Shown here: positions 1-7,464 of the stretch, piece by piece
Layout of the letters: each line of letters opens with the position of its first letter
Numbering within the stretch: the stretch's first letter is position 1
Origin: JAPXRI01 sp033813635
GTDB lineage: Bacteria > Bacillota > Clostridia > Oscillospirales > QAMX01
Direction of reading: 5' to 3'
Length of the DNA: 27,211 nucleotides
Assembly: GCA_033813635.1 (NCBI GenBank)
Contig: JAPXRI010000037.1
Coordinates: 1-27,211, forward strand
Position numbers and translations under genes: made by a program
The notes under the pieces: generated by a model
What the model was told of the DNA's origin: nothing
What the model saw: the letters and a program-made list of their open reading frames with translations, nothing else
The model's database searches: none

Positions 1-85
1 CCCAAAAAGGTGCTCCTTGATTTTTTGTCCCTCGGTGTAACATATCATTGACAAACCTACATCGGCGAGAAGGGCAAAATTGCGG

Positions 86-115
86 TTGACTTGAAAAGGC
101 GCGATCTGGTATAAT
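86..115 (+). promoter_or_regulatory. sigma-A type promoter upstream of the epimerase gene
   Basis: TTGACT at 86-91 and TATAAT at 110-115 are separated by 18 bases. TGG directly before the -10 makes it an extended -10 element. It lies about 60 bases upstream of the first gene. Bases 1-85 hold no gene that I can recognise. Confidence 0.7.
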
Positions 116-178
116 TATCATGGCGCAAAAGGCATGCGCTGTTTTGATGGCTTTTTTAAACGGGAGGAGACATTGCAT

Positions 179-1006
179 ATGCAGCTGGGTATTATCGGGG
201 ACTGGAACGACGAAGGCTTTGCCTATGTCACCAAGCTGGGACTTTCGAATATTGAATTCAATGTCAATGTCGATATAGATGCTTACGAATTTGCCGCGAG
301 AAGCGGCGAAATTTTCGGCTATACGAAAAAATACGGTGTCCATGTCTGCTCGATCGGCCGTTTCGGTACGGAGCGCATACTGAAGGACGGCAGAGTCAAC
401 GAGGACGAGTACAACTCCGATATCGCGATGATAGGCGCCTGCTCGAAGATCGGCTCGCCGGTCTATGTATGCGGAGTCAACGCCGTGCCGGACAAGAGCT
501 TTGAGGAGAACGTGGAAATCGCCGTGTCATATCTCTTAAAGCTCACGGCCTACGCAAAAGAGCGGAACGTGAGGCTTTTGCTTTACAACTGCGACTGGGG
601 CAATTTCATCCACAGTCCCAAAGGCTGGGACGCGGTGCTGCCCCGGGTGCCCGGGCTCGGAATAAAATACGACCCGTCCCACTGCTATGAGAGGGGAAAC
701 GACCCCCTCGCGGAGCTCCGGGATTACGGCAAGTATGTGGGGCATTTCCATGTCAAGGGCTCCATCTATATCGGCGGAAAGCGTTTCGACAACCCGCCGG
801 CCGGTCTTGACCTGACACCGTGGGGCGCGATCATGGACATGCTGTATGCCTGCAACTATAACGGCGTTCTCAGCATTGAGCCGCATTCGCATATCTGGAG
901 CGATCTCAGGGGCGAGTGGGGAGTACGCTTCACAATCGACTACATTTCGAAATTTATTATGCCGGAGAATTACGAGACAGTTTCCAACAAACAATCTACG
1001 CCGTAA
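179..1006 (+). CDS. sugar phosphate isomerase/epimerase, TIM-barrel family
   Basis: The 275-residue protein looks like a member of the xylose isomerase-like TIM-barrel family (AP_endonuc_2 fold), cytosolic metal-dependent enzymes that isomerise or epimerise sugars, sugar phosphates or inositols. Visible family signs are an early barrel strand with IEFNVNVD, the region around KYDPSHCYERGNDP, HFHVKGS near residue 190, and IEPHSH near the C-terminus, which supply the usual acidic and histidine metal ligands. The ATG at 179 is chosen because GGGAGGAG lies 9 bases upstream; an in-frame ATG at 134 has no such site. The gene has its own extended -10 promoter and is followed by a hairpin terminator. 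The exact substrate cannot be told from sequence and no sugar genes sit next to it. Confidence 0.82.
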   Translation: MQLGIIGDWNDEGFAYVTKLGLSNIEFNVNVDIDAYEFAARSGEIFGYTKKYGVHVCSIGRFGTERILKDGRVNEDEYNSDIAMIGACSKIGSPVYVCGVNAVPDKSFEENVEIAVSYLLKLTAYAKERNVRLLLYNCDWGNFIHSPKGWDAVLPRVPGLGIKYDPSHCYERGNDPLAELRDYGKYVGHFHVKGSIYIGGKRFDNPPAGLDLTPWGAIMDMLYACNYNGVLSIEPHSHIWSDLRGEWGVRFTIDYISKFIMPENYETVSNKQSTP

Positions 1007-1030
1007 CGAAACGAGCGCAACGATTTTGCG

Positions 1031-1092
1031 GACGGCAGGTTGAATATCAAGCGATAGACCTGCCGTCCCGTGTCGGGGCGGCTTTTTATTTT
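1031..1092 (+). terminator. intrinsic terminator with overlapping alternative hairpin
   Basis: GCCGTCCC (1062-1069) pairs with GGGGCGGC (1075-1082), with one G-U pair, across a 5-base loop, and is followed by TTTTTATTTT. A second perfect 10-bp stem, GACGGCAGGT (1031-1040) with ACCTGCCGTC (1058-1067), shares bases 1062-1067 with the terminator, so both cannot form together. This is either a plain terminator of the epimerase gene or an attenuator in front of the sirtuin gene. Confidence 0.65.
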
Positions 1093-1137
1093 CCGTCGGA
1101 TAAACGGATAAAGCCGGAATAAACGGAGGTCTTTAGT

Positions 1138-1857
1138 ACGGAAATCAATGAGCTTTCGAAAATCATCCGCGCGTCGGGAAACATCGTGTTTTTCGGAGGG
1201 GCCGGAGTCTCGACGGAGAGCGGCATCCCGGATTTCAGGGGCGCGGAGGGGATCTACACCAGGGCGGAGGGGAGAATCCCTCCGGAGCGAATCCTTTCGC
1301 ACGACTTTTTCTTTGAGCACACTGAGCAGTTCTACGATTTTTATAAAAAGCACATGGTCTATAAGGACGCAAAGCCGAACGCCGCGCATATAAAGCTTGC
1401 CGAGCTTGAGCGCGCAGGCAAGCTCAGGGGCGTCGTCACCCAGAACATCGACGGGCTGCACCAGGCGGCAGGCAGCCGGAGCGTTAAGGAGCTCCACGGC
1501 TCAATCCACCGGAATCACTGCGTAAAATGCGGTAAGGCCTACCCGCTTGAGGATGTATTGAACGCCGCAGGCGTGCCGCGGTGTGCCTGCGGCGGTATAA
1601 TTAAGCCGGATGTCGTCCTATACGGCGAGGCGCTCGACGACGACACGGTTTCAGGGAGCATTTCGCTGATCCGGGCTGCGGACACGCTGATAGTCGGCGG
1701 CACGTCGCTGACCGTTTACCCGGCGGCCGGGCTTATCGACTTTTTCCACGGGAAAAACCTTGTGCTGATCAATAAATCCGAAACCCCCTACGACGGGCTC
1801 GCAACCCTAAGGCTTTACGGGAGCATAGGAGAACTGCTCGGAAGCGTGGTATTGTAG
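1138..1857 (+). CDS. NAD-dependent protein deacetylase, sirtuin family (apparent ACG start)
   Basis: Sirtuins remove acyl groups from lysine using NAD+, giving nicotinamide and O-acyl-ADP-ribose. The protein shows the NAD-binding signature GGAGVSTESGIPDFRG, TQNIDGLHQAAG, the catalytic histidine in ELHGSIH, a zinc site from CVKC and CAC, and KPDVVLYGE. Read from 1138 it has 239 residues, the usual length. The start is odd: between the in-frame stop at 1120-1122 and the GTG at 1186 there is no ATG, GTG or TTG. GGAGG (1125-1129) lies 8 bases before an ACG at 1138, and the residues after it (EINELSKIIRASGNIVFF) look like a normal clostridial sirtuin N-terminus. Starting at GTG 1186 would remove the first helix and strand. 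ACG may be a rare start or a sequencing or strain variant of ATG. Function is certain; the start is not. Confidence 0.85.
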   Translation, partial: TEINELSKIIRASGNIVFFGGAGVSTESGIPDFRGAEGIYTRAEGRIPPERILSHDFFFEHTEQFYDFYKKHMVYKDAKPNAAHIKLAELERAGKLRGVVTQNIDGLHQAAGSRSVKELHGSIHRNHCVKCGKAYPLEDVLNAAGVPRCACGGIIKPDVVLYGEALDDDTVSGSISLIRAADTLIVGGTSLTVYPAAGLIDFFHGKNLVLINKSETPYDGLATLRLYGSIGELLGSVVL

Positions 1858-1886
1858 CGCAAAAAAGGCGGAGGCCGTTTTTGCGC
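1857..1886 (+). other. stem-loop directly after the sirtuin stop codon
   Basis: GCGCAAAAA (1857-1865) is perfectly complementary to TTTTTGCGC (1878-1886), with a short CGG/CCG inner pairing in the loop. The T run lies inside the stem, so it is a weak terminator by itself. It may protect the 3' end of the sirtuin message. Confidence 0.45.
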
Positions 1887-1931
1887 GCCCAATCAGGAAG
1901 CGTCCCGGATACCCGCTGCCCTGCGAAAAAC

Positions 1932-1976
1932 ATTGCGCCATAACGCATCGAGCAGCGTTTTGGCGCAATAATTTTT
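1932..1976. terminator. bidirectional intrinsic terminator between convergent genes
   Basis: ATTGCGCCA (1932-1940) pairs with TGGCGCAAT (1961-1969); inside, after a T-T mismatch, AACGC pairs with GCGTT around an 8-base loop. AATTTTTAT follows on the plus strand and GTTTTT on the minus strand, so it can serve both the sirtuin gene and the convergent amidohydrolase gene. Confidence 0.8.
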
Positions 1977-2012
1977 ATAAGCCGAAAAGCGGACGGGGCT
2001 CCGATAACGGAG

Positions 2013-3203
2013 CTAAATGCCGAAAAGGTCCTTTGAGTTGTCCCGCATAATCCGCCCGGCGATGTATTTTGCGTAGTCCAGATCAATTGCGCCGTCGGCG
2101 ATCATGTCGGCGAGGGCGAGGGAAAGCGCGTGCTCCATCGCCCGGAGGGCGCCGAGACTGTCTTCGGCACGCCAGGCGTCGTCACCCCAGGTCAGCCTGT
2201 GGCAGTCCGACACCTCGAGGGCGGTTTTGATATAAGTCCGCGCCGCGGTGGTCGAGAGGTAGGGAATCCAGCAGGTGTCGGAGTACACGTTCGGGAACGC
2301 AGACAGCAGCGCGTAGGTGTCGTCCACCCACGGGAAACCGCCGTGCAGCAGGTGAAACCTCGTGGCGGGGTTTTTGCGGATCAGCTTCAAAAGGCCGATC
2401 GGATTTGTCCTGTCGTACTGTCCGGTGCCGGTGTGAATCTGGAGGGGCATGCCAAGCTCTGCCGCGATTTGCGCGAGCGCGAACATCACCGCGTCGCCGA
2501 AGGCGAAAAGCTCGGATTCCGCCGGGTTTTCGTTGTTCAGCGCGGCGGAGGCCTTTTTAAGGTCCGTGTTTTCGAAGGTAAGCGGGCGCTCGTAGGCGAT
2601 CGCGACCTTCAGAGCGACGCAGCCCCGTTCCTTTTTCGCTTTTATCGCCGAGCGCATCTCGGCGAGGTACTCGTCCATCGTTTTAATGTTCTGATTTTCA
2701 AAAAGGGACCAGGCGTAAAAGCCGTTGGGCTCGGGCTTGTCCTTCCGGTAGCCGGAGAAAAAGCAGTCGCACCGGAAGCTCGGCGAGAACAGCTCGGGGT
2801 GGCCGAGATTGTCTCCTGGGTTCGGCTGGCGCTCGTTGACGACCTTTTCAAAACGGCAGTTTTCGGTGAGGATTTTGAGCGGGAACGCGGGGTCATCGTA
2901 GGCTGCCCGGACCGCGGCGTCCAGCTTGGGCAGGTTTTCGGGGCAAAAGGCGATTCCGTAAACCTCCCCGAACGCCGGGAAAATCCAGCGGAGAAAGCTG
3001 TTTGTCCCGTTTCTTTTCAGGTATTCGCGCCATTTTTCCGTATCGGCGATTTTCGGCGGGCGCGCCGCCCAGACCACGTAGGTGTTCTCCCAGAGCTCGT
3101 CAAGCCCTTTTCCGCGGCAGAGCTCCCAGGGCAGATGATGGCTGTGCGAAGAAACGACCTTTAAAGAATGTATATGTTCCGACAACTGCTCGACATAATC
3201 CAT
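2013..3203 (-). CDS. amidohydrolase-superfamily metal-dependent hydrolase
   Basis: This 396-residue cytosolic protein carries the scattered metal and active-site residues of the amidohydrolase TIM-barrel superfamily: an early HxH in SSHSHHLPW, a lysine in CVALKVAIAY, histidine in LQIHTGTGQ, histidine in FHLLHGGFPW and the late aspartate in LTWGDDAW. It resembles amidohydro_2 type proteins, with some likeness to uronate isomerases. The substrate is unknown. The start at 3203 is chosen because the minus strand reads GGAG then six bases then ATG. Upstream in-frame ATGs at 3215 and 3260 lack spacing of this quality, and the GGAG lies within the codons that follow the 3215 ATG. The gene has a good promoter and is divergent from the aminotransferase gene; it ends at a bidirectional terminator. 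Confidence 0.8.
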   Translation of the reverse strand: MDYVEQLSEHIHSLKVVSSHSHHLPWELCRGKGLDELWENTYVVWAARPPKIADTEKWREYLKRNGTNSFLRWIFPAFGEVYGIAFCPENLPKLDAAVRAAYDDPAFPLKILTENCRFEKVVNERQPNPGDNLGHPELFSPSFRCDCFFSGYRKDKPEPNGFYAWSLFENQNIKTMDEYLAEMRSAIKAKKERGCVALKVAIAYERPLTFENTDLKKASAALNNENPAESELFAFGDAVMFALAQIAAELGMPLQIHTGTGQYDRTNPIGLLKLIRKNPATRFHLLHGGFPWVDDTYALLSAFPNVYSDTCWIPYLSTTAARTYIKTALEVSDCHRLTWGDDAWRAEDSLGALRAMEHALSLALADMIADGAIDLDYAKYIAGRIMRDNSKDLFGI

Positions 3204-3287
3204 ATTAATCTCCATTCTGCCGCAAAGCGGCGGCTCAAAGCATAAAGATTTCCGGGGCAACGGTCTTTTCTTATCGGTTTCAGAAAA

Positions 3288-3316
3288 ATTATATGGTAGC
3301 GCGGCGAAAAAGTCAA
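3288..3316 (-). promoter_or_regulatory. promoter of the amidohydrolase gene
   Basis: On the minus strand TTGACT (3311-3316) and TATAAT (3288-3293) are separated by 17 bases, leaving a leader of about 75 bases before the start at 3203. Confidence 0.75.
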
Positions 3317-3361
3317 TAACGCAACGCGCACTCGATTTTGCACAATTGGACGATTTGTCTA

Positions 3362-3390
3362 TTGTAAAAGACGGCGGAGAGTGGTATTAT
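3362..3390 (+). promoter_or_regulatory. promoter of the aminotransferase operon, with long leader
   Basis: TTGTAA (3362-3367), a 17-base spacer and TATTAT (3385-3390) with an extended -10 TGG form a promoter. The message would carry a leader of about 140 bases before the start at 3540. I looked for T-box elements (such as the TGGAACCGCG antiterminator sequence) in this leader and saw none. Confidence 0.65.
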
Positions 3391-3539
3391 ACACGGAAAA
3401 GATAACCCGTCGAAAAGGTTTATTTTTCAAAGTATCAGGTTAAACTCAATTAAAAAAACCGTCCGAAGCACCGGAACTGTATTTATGGCGCGGCGGCGTC
3501 TTTCTTCTTTTGAGTTATCATTTTTGGAGGTATATGTGG

Positions 3540-4604
3540 ATGGAAATCAAAATTGAACGCGTTTCGCCGGATAAGGCAAAGGCAAAGCCGACCGGGGAGC
3601 TGGGATTCGGAAAAATCTTTACGGACCATATGCTCGTTATGGAGTACGACCGTAAAATCGGCTGGCACGACGCCCGCGTCGTACCCTACGCGCCGATTTC
3701 CCTCGATCCGTCCGCAATGGTGTACCATTACGGGCAGGAGAACTTCGAGGGCCTTAAGGCGTACCATACATCGGACGGCAGAACGCTGCTGTTCCGCCCG
3801 TGGGAAAACGCTAAGCGTATGAACAACACCTGCGACAGGCTCTGCATGCCCCTGATCGACGTGGATTTCTGGGTCGAATGCGTAAAAACGGCTGTGCGCA
3901 CCGATATCGACTGGATACCCACAAACCCGGGCTCCTCGCTCTACATCCGCCCGTTCATGATCGCGACTGACCCGTACCTCGGCGTGCGTGCTTCGGATAA
4001 ATACCTGTTCATCATAATCATGTCGCCGGTCGGCAACTACTACTCCACCGGACTCAACCCTGTCAAAATCTATATCGAGACTGAATACGTCCGCGCCGTC
4101 AGGGGCGGCACGGGCTTTGCGAAGTGCGGCGGCAACTACGCGGCCTCGATTAAGTCCCAGGTGATTGCCCACGAGGCCGGCTACGAGCAGGTTCTGTGGC
4201 TGGACGGCGTGCACCGCGAGTACGTCGAGGAAGTCGGCACGATGAACGTCTTCTTTAAGATTGACGGAGAAATAGTCACGCCGGCCCTTGAGGGCAGCAT
4301 TCTGCCCGGCATCACGCGTAAATCCTGCCTTGAGCTTCTGCGCGCCAACGGCTACAGGGTCTCCGAACGCCGCCTCGCGCTCAAAGAGATCGATGAAGCG
4401 GCGAAGGCCGGCAAGCTTGAGGAGATCTTCGGCACAGGCACTGCCGCCGTTATTTCGCCGGTCGGCGAGATCAAGATCGGAGAGGAAAAAATCAAGGTCA
4501 ACAACGGGCAGATAGGCTCCGTCTCACAATGGCTGTTTGACAATCTGACAGGCATTCAGTGGGGCAGGTTGCCGGATAAATTCGGCTGGACCACCGAGGT
4601 TTAG
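3540..4604 (+). CDS. ilvE: branched-chain amino acid aminotransferase (type II, PLP fold class IV)
   Basis: The enzyme transfers the amino group between leucine, isoleucine or valine and 2-oxoglutarate, in the cytosol, at the last step of synthesis or first step of breakdown. The 354-residue length and motifs match the longer YwaA-like branched-chain aminotransferases: YHYGQENFEGLKAY, the arginine-rich LLFRPWENAKRMN, the PLP lysine K195 within GFAKCGGNYAAS, LWLDG followed by YVEEVGTMN, and a final TGTAAVISPVG cofactor-phosphate loop. The start at 3540 lies 9 bases after GGAGG (3526-3530); ATG 3534 is only 3 bases away and therefore unlikely. The PfoR-like membrane protein gene follows after 23 bases, so both are probably cotranscribed. 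No other branched-chain synthesis genes are in the window. Confidence 0.93.
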   Translation: MEIKIERVSPDKAKAKPTGELGFGKIFTDHMLVMEYDRKIGWHDARVVPYAPISLDPSAMVYHYGQENFEGLKAYHTSDGRTLLFRPWENAKRMNNTCDRLCMPLIDVDFWVECVKTAVRTDIDWIPTNPGSSLYIRPFMIATDPYLGVRASDKYLFIIIMSPVGNYYSTGLNPVKIYIETEYVRAVRGGTGFAKCGGNYAASIKSQVIAHEAGYEQVLWLDGVHREYVEEVGTMNVFFKIDGEIVTPALEGSILPGITRKSCLELLRANGYRVSERRLALKEIDEAAKAGKLEEIFGTGTAAVISPVGEIKIGEEKIKVNNGQIGSVSQWLFDNLTGIQWGRLPDKFGWTTEV

Positions 4605-4627
4605 TTCGACTAAAAGGAGGCGGGGTC

Positions 4628-5662
4628 ATGGCAAGAGAAAAAAACACAGGCAATATAATCGGCAGGCTCGCGAAAAGATATTTTATAGATGCGCTTTCGG
4701 CGATGGCGCTGGGTCTGTTTTCGTCGCTGATTATCGGGCTGATTATTGAGCAGTTCGCTAAAATCCCGGGGCTCTCCAAGCTCGGCGATTTCGCCGCGGC
4801 CGCGAAGGCCGGGCTCGTCACCGGAGGCGCGATCGGCGCCGCGATCGCTTACGGTCTGAAGGAGAAGCCGCTGGTCATCTTCTCGAACATAGCCGTCGGC
4901 GCGTTCGCGTACCAGGCGGGCGGACCGTTCGGCGCATACGTAGCCGCGGTATTCGGAGCGGAAATCGGCAATCTGCTTGCCGGGAGGACGAAGGTCGATA
5001 TCGTGCTTGTGCCGATTATGACGATTATTCCGGGCTGCCTCGCCGGGAGCTTTATAGGGCCGTATATCTCCGGTCTGATGACGGCGCTGGGGGAATTTGT
5101 GATGCGGGCGACGGAGCTGCAGCCGATCCTGATGGGGATTGTAGTGTCCGTGGTGATGGGCATGATTCTGACAGCGCCGATATCCAGCGCGGCAATCGCA
5201 ATCTCCCTCGGCCTCGCGGGGCTCGCCGGGGGCGCTTCCGTCGCCGGCTGCTCGGCGAATATGGTTGGCTTTGCCGTGGCGAGCTACCGTGAGAATAAGT
5301 TCGGCGGGCTTTTGTCCCAGGGGCTCGGAACATCGATGCTGCAGGTCGGCAACATCGTCAGGCGCCCTCAGATCTGGCTGCCGGCGATTGTCGCCTCCGC
5401 GGTTGTCGGGCCCCTCTCGACGCAGGTCTTTAAAATGACGACCTACGCCGAGGGTGCGGGCATGGGGACCAGCGGGCTTGTCGGACAGTTTGCGACCTAC
5501 GCCTCGATGACCGACGCAGGAGTATCGCCCGCGTTCACGCTGCTGTCGATTCTGGTGGTGCATATCGCGCTGCCCGCGGTTATCTCCCTCGGAGTGAGCG
5601 AGGCGATGCGCAAGGCCGGCTGGATTAAGCACGGCGACATGGCGCTGAAGTCCGACCTGTAG
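4628..5662 (+). CDS. PfoR-like / PTS EIIC_2 family polytopic membrane protein
   Basis: The 344-residue protein is very hydrophobic, with about eight to ten membrane segments rich in Gly and Ala, and resembles the COG3641 (PfoR, PTS_EIIC_2) family. These look like the membrane unit of a PTS sugar transporter, but no IIA or IIB domain is fused here or encoded nearby, so it may be an orphan permease of unknown cargo. Recognisable pieces are FIDALSAMALGLFSSLIIG near the N-terminus, repeated glycine-rich segments, and NIVRRPQIWLPAIVAS in the C-terminal half. AAGGAGG (4614-4620) lies 7 bases before the ATG. Its tight linkage to the aminotransferase gene suggests, but does not prove, a link to amino acid or keto acid traffic. 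Confidence 0.75.
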   Translation: MAREKNTGNIIGRLAKRYFIDALSAMALGLFSSLIIGLIIEQFAKIPGLSKLGDFAAAAKAGLVTGGAIGAAIAYGLKEKPLVIFSNIAVGAFAYQAGGPFGAYVAAVFGAEIGNLLAGRTKVDIVLVPIMTIIPGCLAGSFIGPYISGLMTALGEFVMRATELQPILMGIVVSVVMGMILTAPISSAAIAISLGLAGLAGGASVAGCSANMVGFAVASYRENKFGGLLSQGLGTSMLQVGNIVRRPQIWLPAIVASAVVGPLSTQVFKMTTYAEGAGMGTSGLVGQFATYASMTDAGVSPAFTLLSILVVHIALPAVISLGVSEAMRKAGWIKHGDMALKSDL

Positions 5663-5694
5663 CGCGAAAATTGAGCCGGAATTTCAAAAATGTA

Positions 5695-5723
5695 TTGCAT
5701 ATCGGACTTTGATGTGATATAAT
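5695..5723 (+). promoter_or_regulatory. promoter of rpsT
   Basis: TTGCAT (5695-5700), a 17-base spacer and TATAAT (5718-5723) with extended -10 TGA. It is close to ideal, as expected for a ribosomal protein gene. Confidence 0.85.
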
Positions 5724-5763
5724 ACTTATTACTGGTGATTTGATTTAAGGAGGTGTACATGGA

Positions 5764-6033
5764 ATGGCGAATATTAAATCCGCAAAAAAGCGTGTTCTGG
5801 TAACAAGCGTCAAGACATTGCAGAATCGTATGATTAAATCATCGCTCAAGACGGCAATCAAGAAATTTACCGTAGCCTGCGATCAGGGCGACAAGACCAA
5901 AGCCGCCGCCGAAATGACGTCCGCGATTAAGGCGATTGACAAGGCTGCCGCCAAGGGTATTATTCATAAAAACAACGCAGCCAACAAGAAAAGCAGCATT
6001 GCACTCCGTTATAACGCGTTAGTCAAAGCGTAG
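5764..6033 (+). CDS. rpsT: 30S ribosomal protein S20
   Basis: S20 binds 16S rRNA at the bottom of the small subunit. The 89-residue lysine-rich protein begins with MANIKSAKKRVLVT, the classic S20 N-terminus, and ends with the helical hairpin containing GIIHKNNAANKKSSI, which holds the typical HKN. A strong AAGGAGGTG lies upstream. A second ATG at 5759, five bases earlier, is out of frame. The gene is transcribed alone, between its own near-consensus promoter and two terminators. The gpr and lepA genes that often follow rpsT in Firmicutes are not here. Confidence 0.97.
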   Translation: MANIKSAKKRVLVTSVKTLQNRMIKSSLKTAIKKFTVACDQGDKTKAAAEMTSAIKAIDKAAAKGIIHKNNAANKKSSIALRYNALVKA

Positions 6034-6043
6034 TTAATCAGCC

Positions 6044-6063
6044 GGACAAGCGTTGTCCTTTTT
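6044..6063 (+). terminator. first rpsT terminator
   Basis: GGACAA (6044-6049) and TTGTCC (6053-6058) form a short stem with a 3-base loop, followed by TTTTT. Confidence 0.6.
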
Positions 6064-6074
6064 GCAGTTGGAAA

Positions 6075-6115
6075 GGCCGGCGCGGGATGTTCACTCCCGC
6101 GCCGGCCTGTTTTTT
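6075..6115 (+). terminator. second, strong rpsT terminator
   Basis: A perfect 12-bp stem, GGCCGGCGCGGG (6075-6086) with CCCGCGCCGGCC (6096-6107), has a 9-base loop and is followed by TGTTTTTT. On the minus strand only a short T run follows, so it would serve the convergent gene less well. Confidence 0.9.
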
Positions 6116-6167
6116 ACCTGCTTTTACGGCTGAGCCCTGTTGACCTTTTTTGGTCCGCGGTTTGTGC

Positions 6168-6872
6168 TCAGATATAGCGGATATCGAGCTGGCCGAAGGA
6201 CACCCTGCCCGAAAGCTTCAGCTTCGGAGCTCTTTCGTCTAATGCATCGCTTCTGACATCCTCGTTGACGGAGCCGAGCCCGGTCTCGACGTAGTTCTCC
6301 ACGTTCCAGTTTTTAGGGAGATAGAGCACCATTTCGCCGAAGCTGACGTCCACCCGGACTTCGGCGCTCTCCGGGCTCAGCTGGACCTGGTCGAAGTAGA
6401 CGCTGAGCTTGCCGAACGAGGAGACCAGATGGGCCTTTTTAAGGCTGTCGGAATGGAGGTATTTGCAGGATTCGTTGAAGCTTGAGCGGGTATAGATGTC
6501 GTTGCCGTCTATTTTTTCAACCGCTTTTTTGCTGCCTTGCGGAGAGTAGTGGCGCGAGCGGCCCCACCGGCGATGGCTGTGGAAAATGGTGCTCAGTCCG
6601 ATGGATGCGAGGATCGCCGCCAGAATAAGCTGCCAGAAGGTGAGCGGGTAGAGGTTGAACGGCTGCTCGAAAATCAGGTAGAGCAGCGCCGCGGAGATGA
6701 AGATGCCGAAAAAATTCAGGTCGATCAGGCTGCTGAAGAAGACGGCCGCCAGAAGCACGGTGGCGACGATGCTCCAGAAGCCGAAGTGGACGAACGCGCC
6801 CACTGCCGAAGCGATTACGAAAACCGCCGCGGCCAAAAAGAAAATTCCCCAGAACAGGTTTCTGCGTTTCAT
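6168..6872 (-). CDS. LiaF-like membrane protein (cell-wall stress response type)
   Basis: The 234-residue protein has about four membrane segments in its first 110 residues, starting with NLFWGIFFLAAAVFVIASA, and a soluble C-terminal beta-rich region with repeated patterns such as LVSSFGKLSVYFDQV, VDVSFGEMVLYLPKNW and SGRVSFGQLDIRYI. That layout matches LiaF / DUF5668 proteins, which act at the membrane and often control a partner regulator in response to envelope stress. The ATG at 6872 gives a normal N-terminus (MKRRNLFW) with GGAAAGGA upstream; a TTG at 6923 would add a tail overlapping the previous gene. It follows the LytTR regulator after 40 bases on the same strand, so the two are very likely an operon and a functional pair. 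Confidence 0.78.
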   Translation of the reverse strand: MKRRNLFWGIFFLAAAVFVIASAVGAFVHFGFWSIVATVLLAAVFFSSLIDLNFFGIFISAALLYLIFEQPFNLYPLTFWQLILAAILASIGLSTIFHSHRRWGRSRHYSPQGSKKAVEKIDGNDIYTRSSFNESCKYLHSDSLKKAHLVSSFGKLSVYFDQVQLSPESAEVRVDVSFGEMVLYLPKNWNVENYVETGLGSVNEDVRSDALDERAPKLKLSGRVSFGQLDIRYI

Positions 6873-6912
6873 AATAGATATCAATCCTTTCCAAATGCGA
6901 AGATAAAACGGC

Positions 6913-7377
6913 TTACCTCTCAAATCTGCCCCGTTCCTGCAGGCGCTGCTGCAGCTCCTTATAGTAATACCGGGAAGCGTAGACCTGCTTGTGGCTGCCG
7001 GTAAACTGGATCAGGCTCGACGCCGTGAGGTTCCGCGTAACAGAGTAGACCCAGCGGACGTTCACAATCGCGGATTTCGCCGCGCGGACGAAATTCCGTG
7101 GAAGCATCTGCTCCAGCTCATACAGCCGGTATTTGATCTGGTAGGCGTCTCCGGCCGTGTGCGCGAAGACCTTCTCGCCCGTGGTCTCAAAAAACAACAC
7201 GTCGTCAAGCGGGAAGAAGTACGCCTGATTCTGCTTGTAGAACGTGATCTTCGGTCCGGATTTAGACTGCTCAAGAATGAATTGGTGTATCCTGCGGATC
7301 GATTCGTCCACCCGGCCGCAGCGGATCAATACCTCGTCTTCCGCGAGATTGTCAGCCACCTCAATGCGAACCTTCAT
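6913..7377 (-). CDS. LytTR-family DNA-binding transcriptional regulator
   Basis: The 154-residue protein has a small N-terminal part (residues 1-45) and a C-terminal LytTR domain (about 48-150) with the family pattern KNQAYFFPLDDVLFFETTGEKVFAHT, a middle LYELEQMLPRNFVRAAKSAIVNVRWV, and a final YASRYYYKELQQRL. LytTR domains bind direct repeats through beta strands. There is no receiver domain, so it is not a phosphorylated response regulator; stand-alone LytTR proteins are commonly paired with a membrane protein that controls them, here the LiaF-like gene 40 bases downstream. The start has GAGGTGAT 4 bases before the ATG. Phased direct repeats upstream suggest self-regulation. Confidence 0.9.
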   Translation of the reverse strand: MKVRIEVADNLAEDEVLIRCGRVDESIRRIHQFILEQSKSGPKITFYKQNQAYFFPLDDVLFFETTGEKVFAHTAGDAYQIKYRLYELEQMLPRNFVRAAKSAIVNVRWVYSVTRNLTASSLIQFTGSHKQVYASRYYYKELQQRLQERGRFER

Positions 7378-7399
7378 TAGATCACCTCTTACGGTAAAA

Positions 7400-7428
7400 A
7401 GTATAGCACCTTTTTTCGGATATGAAAA
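7400..7428 (-). promoter_or_regulatory. promoter of the LytTR - LiaF-like operon
   Basis: On the minus strand TATACT (7400-7405) is preceded, after 17 bases, by TTTTCA (7423-7428). The -10 is good and the -35 weak, as expected where an activator helps. Confidence 0.55.
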
Positions 7429-7464
7429 TAGCTTTCGTGCATCCGGTCATTTTCGGGCGGCAAC

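Noticed and set aside
2130..3164. 344-residue open frame on the plus strand
   Set aside because: It is antisense to the amidohydrolase gene, which has its own promoter, ribosome site and active-site residues.
3485..3560. Short frame ATGGCGCGGCGG... in the aminotransferase leader as a leader peptide
   Set aside because: No ribosome site, no run of Leu, Ile or Val codons and no attenuator hairpin seen next to it.
4610..5632. 340-residue open frame on the minus strand
   Set aside because: Antisense of the PfoR-like gene, with His/Arg-rich shadow composition.
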